Assembly (NCBI GenBank): GCA_028700355.1
Contig: JAQVSX010000051.1
Location: forward strand, 1 to 5,769
Source of the DNA: Clostridia bacterium
GTDB lineage: Bacteria > Bacillota > Clostridia > Christensenellales > HGM11417
Length of the DNA: 5,769 nucleotides
Direction: 5' to 3'
Under the pieces are notes generated by a model, which searched no databases, had not been told where the DNA came from, and saw only the letters and a list, made by a program, of their open reading frames with translations. How positions within the stretch are numbered: the stretch's first letter is position 1; every line of letters starts with the position of its first letter. Positions 1 through 3,226 of this stretch are shown piece after piece. The position numbers were made by a program, and so were the translations under genes.

Positions 1-145
1 AAGGTTTTTTATATACCTTATTGCTTATTTCAAATTCAGAAATGCTTTCGCAATGTCTGCATAACAGCGCCTGGTCTTTCGGCGAAAAAACTTTATGTGC
101 ACCGCAGCTTGCGCATTTAAATATGTAAGGTTTGTTGTTATTCAT
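1..145 (-). CDS. TFIIB-type zinc-ribbon protein, N-terminal part (cut by window edge)
   Basis: An open frame starts at ATG 145-143 and runs off the left edge after 48 codons. The ribosome site AGGTGA lies about five bases upstream. The visible part begins MNNNKPYIFKCASCG and carries a four-cysteine zinc ribbon, C11-x2-C14 and C29-x2-C32, separated by 14 residues. A charged segment follows and then the sequence is cut. The pattern (KCxxCG, a short beta stretch, LxCxxC) resembles the N-terminal zinc ribbon of YdjG-like proteins, which in many Firmicutes are encoded near YdjI-type SPFH proteins; such an SPFH gene lies upstream on the same strand here. Membrane segments or further domains would lie outside the window and cannot be judged. 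The gene is separated from the DUF1858 gene by 141 bases holding two inverted repeats, so it may have its own promoter. The zinc ribbon is clear; the YdjG link is inference. Confidence 0.72.
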   Translation of the reverse strand, partial: MNNNKPYIFKCASCGAHKVFSPKDQALLCRHCESISEFEISNKVYKKP

Positions 146-163
146 AAAATCACCTAAAAAATA

Positions 164-230
164 GGGAAACTCGAAATAGCCCCTTCGATAATTAAATTTT
201 TAGCTACGATAGGGCTGTTTTGAGATTCCC
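164..230. repeat. Long imperfect inverted repeat
   Basis: Arms 164-187 and 207-230 pair over about 20 positions around a loop of roughly 19 bases that is almost all A and T. The outer stem (164-182 with 212-230) has a single A/A mismatch at 169/225. Two of its pairs, 173/221 and 177/217, are G-U wobbles if the plus strand is transcribed but become A/C mismatches on the minus strand, so a plus-strand RNA would fold better even though no plus-strand gene is seen here. There is no U-run after either arm, so it is not a typical intrinsic terminator. It lies in the leader of the minus-strand zinc-ribbon gene if that gene is transcribed from the candidate promoter at 261-269. Its function is unknown; a folded leader, a small RNA or a decayed repeat element are all possible. 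Confidence 0.6.
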
Positions 231-235
231 ACATA

Positions 236-277
236 AATCAGGCAGCCATAATGCTTGTATATTATAGCAGCCTGATT
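236..277 (-). terminator. Hairpin after the DUF1858 gene, possible weak terminator
   Basis: Arms AATCAGGC (236-243) and GCCTGATT (270-277) are perfectly complementary. Pairing continues inward with two GC pairs and a five-base ATAAT/ATTAT stem, interrupted by two single mismatches, around an eight-base loop. The hairpin begins about ten bases beyond the stop codon of the DUF1858 gene on the minus strand, where an intrinsic terminator is expected. The bases after the stem on that strand (TTATG) give only a poor U-tract, so termination may be weak or need other factors. Confidence 0.45.
261..269 (-). promoter_or_regulatory. Candidate extended -10 promoter for the zinc-ribbon gene
   Basis: Read on the minus strand this is TGCTATAAT, a perfect TATAAT with the TG of an extended -10 element. 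No good -35 hexamer is found 16-18 bases upstream, which extended -10 promoters can tolerate. Transcription would start near 254 and give a leader of about 109 bases that includes the inverted repeat at 164-230. The motif overlaps the inner arm of the hairpin at 236-277, so it may be chance in AT-rich sequence. Confidence 0.35.
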
Positions 278-286
278 GAATAAAAA

Positions 287-481
287 TTATTTAGCTTCGT
301 TCATCCTTTTTACAAGCTCGTCAACATCTACGCCGTGGACTTTTGCTGCCTCTTCAACAGTTTCGCCCCTTGACATTGCACAGCCTAAACAGTGCATACC
401 TACAGATGACAAAACATCGGCGCATGAAGGATTGATTTTAATTGCCTCATAAATAGTAGTGCTTTTTGTAATTTCTTCCAT
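287..481 (-). CDS. DUF1858 domain protein (hybrid-cluster-protein-associated redox disulfide type)
   Basis: This 64-residue soluble protein is a complete DUF1858 domain and nothing more. Seen: an N-terminal segment with the typical pattern ITKSTTIYEAIKINP, a helix ending in VGMHCLGCAMSRGETVEEAA, and a C-terminal helix. The CLGC motif (C31 and C34) sits at a helix start, as in the family formerly named 'hybrid cluster protein-associated redox disulfide domain', where the two cysteines are thought to form a reversible disulfide. No hybrid cluster protein or other redox enzyme is in the window, so its partner is unknown. The start at 481 is supported by AGGAGA six bases upstream (488-493). It follows the SPFH gene by 55 bases on the same strand and could be co-transcribed with it, or use a promoter in the AT-rich gap where I see no clear match. 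Family assignment is firm; the biochemical role is inferred. Confidence 0.88.
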   Translation of the reverse strand: MEEITKSTTIYEAIKINPSCADVLSSVGMHCLGCAMSRGETVEEAAKVHGVDVDELVKRMNEAK

Positions 482-536
482 AATAATTCTCCTGTAATAA
501 TGCTAATTGTTAATATTATTTATAATAATTTTTGTT

Positions 537-1652
537 TTATAACTTTTTTCCGCAATTAGGGCAGAATTTTGCATTGGGCATTAATTTATAATTGCAATCG
601 GGACAAGTCATCTCCATAGAAGAGCCGCACTCAGCACAGAATTTAGCGCCCTTCTTTACAATTGTCTTACATTTTGGGCAGGGAGTTCCTCCTACTGCCT
701 TGCCACATTTAGGGCAGAACTTTGTCTCTGAGGAAATGCTTGCATTGCATGACGGGCAGTTAATATTTTTTCCGCCGCCACTATCCATACCGCTTTTAAA
801 TGCATCTGAGAAAATTTGCCCCATTCCCATACCTGCGCCTAAACCTACGCCTGCCGATGCCAACCCCCCCGAGGGATTTTTTGCGGCATCGCCCATTGCG
901 TTAGCAGCCTTGTACTGCATATATGTATTCATCTTGTCGCCCATAAGTCCCATATTGGTGCGGGTATCCATCATTTTTTCCACTTCTTCGGGTACAGAAA
1001 GGTTTTCTATTACAACCTTTACAAGCTTTAAGCCTATTTTCATAAAATCGTCGTTTAAATTTTTGGCAACCGCTGTCGATATTTCCTTAATATTTGCGAT
1101 AATATCGAGTGCCGAAATTTTAAGCTCAGCCAATGTATCGGATATGTCTGAAATAATTAAAGACCTTAAATAATCGGTAATGTCTTTCGTTTGAAATGTC
1201 ATTGATGTTCCGAACAGTTCCAATAAAAATTTTTCTGCGTCAAATACCTTAAAAGAATATTTGCCGTATCCCCTTATCCTTACAGCGCCGAGTTCGGGGT
1301 CTCTCATCATAATGGGATTAACCGTTCCCCATTTTTGGTCGGTAAACTGGCGTGTATTGATATAGTATATTTCTGCCTTAAAGGGAGAATTAAAACCTGT
1401 TTTCCAAGACATAAGTTTAGTCAGTATAGGAAGATTGGCGGTTTCTAATCTGTGCATACCCGGCTCGAATATATCGGCAATTTTTCCCTTATGCACAAAA
1501 ACCGCTACCTGAGATTCTCTTACCGTGAGTTTACTTCCCATCATTATTTCCCTGCCCTGCATAGGGTAACGGTAAACCATAGTGTCTTTTGAATCATCCA
1601 ACCATTCAATAACGGAAGGCAATTGTTTTTTCAATCTACTGAACAATCCCAT
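537..1652 (-). CDS. SPFH/band 7 domain protein with three C-terminal zinc ribbons (YdjI-like)
   Basis: The protein has 371 residues. Residues 1-20 form an amphipathic start (MGLFSRLKKQLPSVIEW). Residues about 25-225 match the SPFH fold of the YdjI or 'virion core protein-like' group: VRESQVAVFVHKGKIADIF, then PGMHRLETANLPIL, then a beta-rich part and a helical part ending near SVPEEVEK. Residues about 255-295 are a Gly/Met/Ala-rich linker. Three zinc ribbons with the same CxxC-x10-CxxC spacing close the protein: C299/C302/C313/C316, C325/C328/C339/C342 and C350/C353/C364/C367. There is no clear transmembrane helix, so membrane binding would be peripheral. In Bacillus subtilis YdjI acts with YdjG and YdjH to bring PspA to the membrane; the nearby zinc-ribbon gene fits that context, but PspA is not visible. 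The start at 1652 is chosen because AAGGAGAA precedes it by eight bases. A TTG 30 bases upstream has no ribosome site and lies at or before the predicted transcription start. Confidence 0.86.
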   Translation of the reverse strand: MGLFSRLKKQLPSVIEWLDDSKDTMVYRYPMQGREIMMGSKLTVRESQVAVFVHKGKIADIFEPGMHRLETANLPILTKLMSWKTGFNSPFKAEIYYINTRQFTDQKWGTVNPIMMRDPELGAVRIRGYGKYSFKVFDAEKFLLELFGTSMTFQTKDITDYLRSLIISDISDTLAELKISALDIIANIKEISTAVAKNLNDDFMKIGLKLVKVVIENLSVPEEVEKMMDTRTNMGLMGDKMNTYMQYKAANAMGDAAKNPSGGLASAGVGLGAGMGMGQIFSDAFKSGMDSGGGKNINCPSCNASISSETKFCPKCGKAVGGTPCPKCKTIVKKGAKFCAECGSSMEMTCPDCNYKLMPNAKFCPNCGKKL

Positions 1653-1660
1653 AAACTTGT

Positions 1661-1668
1661 TTCTCCTT
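1661..1668 (-). promoter_or_regulatory. Ribosome binding site deciding the SPFH start
   Basis: AAGGAGAA on the minus strand, eight bases before ATG 1652. It rules out the in-frame TTG at 1682, which lies upstream of this site and has no such signal. Confidence 0.85.
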
Positions 1669-1686
1669 AATTTAATAAACAATTAT

Positions 1687-1715
1687 ATTTTATCACCTAT
1701 ACTAAAATTATTCAA
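1687..1715 (-). promoter_or_regulatory. Sigma-A-type promoter of the SPFH gene
   Basis: On the minus strand, TTGAAT (1715-1710) and TAAAAT (1692-1687) are separated by 17 bases, and TGA directly before the -10 makes it an extended -10. Transcription would start near 1680, leaving a leader of about 28 bases before the ATG at 1652. It points away from the methyltransferase promoter, so the region between about 1716 and 1806 is a divergent intergenic control region. Confidence 0.7.
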
Positions 1716-1806
1716 GTTAAAATTATAAAAATACTTAAATTAATGGTTTTTGGTAAGGTTGTATGGTTTGTTAGTGAAAAAATTTTAAATTATTGTTATC
1801 CAAAAG

Positions 1807-1835
1807 TAGACACAAACAAAAGTTTATGGTACAAT
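1807..1835 (+). promoter_or_regulatory. Sigma-A-type promoter of the methyltransferase gene
   Basis: TAGACA (1807-1812) and TACAAT (1830-1835) are separated by 17 bases, with TGG just before the -10 giving an extended -10. Five of six bases match in each hexamer. The start of transcription would fall near 1842, about 57 bases before the ATG at 1899. This also shows that an in-frame ATG at 1743 lies upstream of the transcript. Confidence 0.7.
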
Positions 1836-1886
1836 AAAAAATGTAATGTAAGCTTTTCGTATATAATTATATTTATTATTTTAGAA

Positions 1887-1892
1887 GAGGAG
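1887..1892 (+). promoter_or_regulatory. Ribosome binding site deciding the methyltransferase start
   Basis: GAGGAG six bases before ATG 1899. It supports this start over the in-frame ATG at 1743, which would add 52 residues unlike the family and which precedes the predicted promoter. Confidence 0.8.
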
Positions 1893-1898
1893 TTAATT

Positions 1899-2510
1899 AT
1901 GGAAAATACCGAAAGCCATTACGGGAACTGGATAGGAGCAGTAATATTTATTATATTATACTGCCTTGTTTTATTCTTTGTGCCTTTTTATAAAAAAATG
2001 GATAAAAAGCCAAGGACAGCATTTATCGCATTTGTATGTGCCTTTGCGGTTGAAATGTTTGGTATACCTTTTAGTTTTTATATTGTTTCTTGGCTTATAG
2101 GAAAAAATCTTCCCGAGGGCTATTTATGGGGGCATACGCTTATCAATCAAATAGGCTATTGGGGTATGTATGTTAATTATATTTGTATATTATTGGCATT
2201 AATCTTAATCATAAGCGGTTGGTATAGTATATATCATAAGTATTGGAAAAGAGAAGACGGCGCAAAAACATTGGTAAAAACAGGCGTGTACAAATATATA
2301 CGGCATCCGCAATATTCCGGTTTTTATCTGTTGACGCTTGGTATGATTTTTGAATGGGCAACAATACCTATGCTTATTATGTGGCCTGTTATACTCGTGA
2401 TGTATTACCGTCTGGCAAAAAAAGAAGAAGCGGATATGTTAACGGAATTTGGAGACGAGTATGCGCAGTACAAAAAGCGTACCAAAATGTTTATACCGTT
2501 TATTTTTTAA
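1899..2510 (+). CDS. Isoprenylcysteine carboxyl methyltransferase/PEMT-family membrane protein
   Basis: A 203-residue integral membrane protein of the ICMT/phospholipid methyltransferase superfamily, which uses S-adenosylmethionine at the membrane face. Hydrophobic segments lie near residues 11-30, 41-66, 88-112 and a long hairpin-like stretch at 140-170. The conserved C-terminal core is present: LVKTGVYKYIRHPQYSGF (125-142) with the signature R135-H136-P137-x-Y139, and the paired glutamates E176-E177 followed by FGDEYAQYKKRTKMFIP. These residues form the SAM-binding pocket in family structures. Length and motif order are normal, with no truncation. The substrate cannot be read from sequence: bacterial members act on phospholipids, isoprenoid-like groups or unknown lipids, and bacteria lack the CaaX proteins of eukaryotic ICMT. 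It stands alone behind its own promoter, between the divergent SPFH gene and the DtxR-type gene, neither of which suggests a substrate. No clear terminator follows. Confidence 0.85.
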   Translation: MENTESHYGNWIGAVIFIILYCLVLFFVPFYKKMDKKPRTAFIAFVCAFAVEMFGIPFSFYIVSWLIGKNLPEGYLWGHTLINQIGYWGMYVNYICILLALILIISGWYSIYHKYWKREDGAKTLVKTGVYKYIRHPQYSGFYLLTLGMIFEWATIPMLIMWPVILVMYYRLAKKEEADMLTEFGDEYAQYKKRTKMFIPFIF

Positions 2511-2589
2511 TTATACGCTAATTGCATTATTTTTAAATATATCTTTATACTACAGATTTTTGCACTCATTTTATGCCCAAAAATTATTA

Positions 2590-2618
2590 TTGACGATACT
2601 TTAAATTAATGTTAAAAT
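2590..2618 (+). promoter_or_regulatory. Sigma-A-type promoter of the DtxR-family gene
   Basis: TTGACG (2590-2595) and TAAAAT (2613-2618) with a 17-base spacer; each hexamer matches five of six consensus bases. Transcription would start near 2625, giving a leader of about 33 bases. The spacer and start region hold AT-rich near-palindromic sequence (2601-2625) that could be an operator for autoregulation, but the symmetry is imperfect. Confidence 0.72.
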
Positions 2619-2639
2619 TATTTAAGCGATAAATTTAAG
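2601..2639 (+). promoter_or_regulatory. Possible operator at the DtxR-family promoter
   Basis: The stretch 2601-2625 begins TTAAAT and ends with TTTAA in partial two-fold symmetry over the -10 box, and ATTTAAG is directly repeated at 2620-2626 and 2633-2639. A repressor bound here would cover the -10 and transcription start. It does not match the GC-containing DtxR or MntR boxes known from model species, and such patterns arise easily in AT-rich DNA. Confidence 0.22.
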
Positions 2640-2657
2640 TTAAAGGACATTTATTTA

Positions 2658-3047
2658 ATGAAAAACCTTACCTATGTAATGGAAAATTATTTAGAGGCAA
2701 TTTACGAGCTTAGCAAAGAAAAAAGCTTTGCAAGAACATCGGACATTGCCGAAAAATTGAATGTCTCTAAGGCAAGTGTTAACAGCGCTATGCAAACTCT
2801 TGTAAATAAGGGGCTTATAACATCGGAAAAATACAGGGAAATTTACCTTACCGAAAAAGGTAAAAAAATTGCCGAGTTTACTTCTAAAAAACACGAAACA
2901 ATAAAGAGTTTTTTTACTTATGTCCTTGGCGTAGATGAGGGCACTGCCGATAACGATGCCTGCGCAATAGAACATGTAATAAGCCAAGATTCCGTAAAGG
3001 CAATGGATAGTTATATTAAAAAAACCAGCATTAAAAAGCCCGAATAA
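2658..3047 (+). CDS. DtxR/MntR-family metal-dependent transcriptional regulator
   Basis: A 129-residue cytoplasmic DNA-binding regulator, probably of iron or manganese uptake. Residues 1-70 form the winged helix (helix-turn-helix near 26-50, wing and TEKGKKIAEF to about 74); residues 75-120 are the metal-binding and dimerisation helices. The C-terminal SH3-like domain of full-length DtxR/IdeR is absent, as in MntR and short clostridial members. Candidate metal ligands align with DtxR numbering: E13, H79, C102, E105 and H106. The Cys is the DtxR (iron) type rather than the Glu of MntR, but position 10, Met in DtxR and Asp in MntR, is Asn here. DtxR ancillary ligands E83 and H98 are Lys and Asp. 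The gene has its own promoter and converges on the feo operon, making feo a likely target. AAAGGA lies ten bases before the ATG. The last codons lie within the shared terminator. Iron versus manganese specificity is uncertain. Confidence 0.9.
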   Translation: MKNLTYVMENYLEAIYELSKEKSFARTSDIAEKLNVSKASVNSAMQTLVNKGLITSEKYREIYLTEKGKKIAEFTSKKHETIKSFFTYVLGVDEGTADNDACAIEHVISQDSVKAMDSYIKKTSIKKPE

Positions 3048-3057
3048 ATCGGGCTTT
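3033..3057. terminator. Shared bidirectional intrinsic terminator
   Basis: A nine-base-pair stem, AAAGCCCGA (3035-3043) with its complement (3049-3057), closes a five-base loop. On the minus strand the stem is followed by a U-run (TTTTT, from 3037-3033), giving a classic terminator for the feo operon 8-30 bases beyond its last stop. On the plus strand the following sequence is TTTAAATTTG, a weaker U-tract, so it may also end the DtxR-family transcript. The repressor stop codon (3045-3047) is in the loop and its last Lys-Pro-Glu codons are in the left arm. Confidence 0.85.
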
Positions 3058-3064
3058 AAATTTG

Positions 3065-3226
3065 TTAAAGTTTTTTATCATTATTTTTTGGGCAATAAGT
3101 ACAGCTTTTACAGTCCGCTCCGCAGCAGCCGCCACGACCTTTTTTCTTTCTTATTACTGCGCCGATAACCGTTCCTATAACTATTAAGGCGCAGGCTATA
3201 ATCAACAAAATTTCTATAATATTCAT
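3065..3226 (-). CDS. FeoB-associated Cys-rich small membrane protein
   Basis: A 53-residue protein starting at ATG 3226 and ending at TAA 3065. Residues 3-25 are a single hydrophobic helix (IIEILLIIACALIVIGTVIG), followed by a basic stretch RKKKGRGG and a Cys cluster, CC-x3-C-x2-C-x2-C (C34, C35, C39, C42, C45), then a polar tail. This layout matches the FeoB-associated Cys-rich membrane protein family, found next to feoB in many Firmicutes; the basic residues predict the Cys cluster on the cytoplasmic side. The start codon directly abuts the feoB stop codon (no gap), and AGGAGA (3235-3240) inside the end of feoB is eight bases upstream, so translation is likely coupled. A role in handling Fe(II) as it enters, or in FeoB assembly (as proposed for FeoC in other bacteria), is inference. 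It is short enough to be missed by length cut-offs. Confidence 0.9.
   Translation of the reverse strand: MNIIEILLIIACALIVIGTVIGAVIRKKKGRGGCCGADCKSCTYCPKNNDKKL

Noticed and set aside
146..286. Riboswitch ahead of the zinc-ribbon gene
   Set aside because: The inverted repeats are simple hairpins. I see no conserved core of a known riboswitch class.
299..367. CRISPR or other tandem DNA repeats anywhere in the window
   Set aside because: No regularly spaced repeats were seen; the only tandem pattern is the three zinc ribbons at protein level in the SPFH gene.
482..536. Possible terminator or promoter between the SPFH and DUF1858 genes
   Set aside because: Only AT-rich short dyads such as ATTAT/ATAAT are present, with no stable stem and no convincing -35/-10 pair.
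592..1173. Long plus-strand open frame (193 codons) inside the SPFH gene
   Set aside because: It is antisense to a well-supported SPFH/zinc-ribbon gene; its translation is low-complexity with no recognisable domain, and long antisense frames are expected opposite such codons.
1653..1682. TTG-initiated extension of the SPFH protein
   Set aside because: There is no ribosome site, it lies at or before the predicted transcription start, and AAGGAGAA directs initiation at 1652.
1743..1898. N-terminal extension of the methyltransferase from ATG 1743
   Set aside because: The predicted promoter (1807-1835) lies inside it, GAGGAG precedes ATG 1899, and the extra 52 residues are unlike the family.
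2691..2987. Minus-strand open frame (98 codons) inside the DtxR-family gene
   Set aside because: It lies opposite a clear winged-helix regulator and its translation, rich in Phe, Cys and Lys, has no family features.
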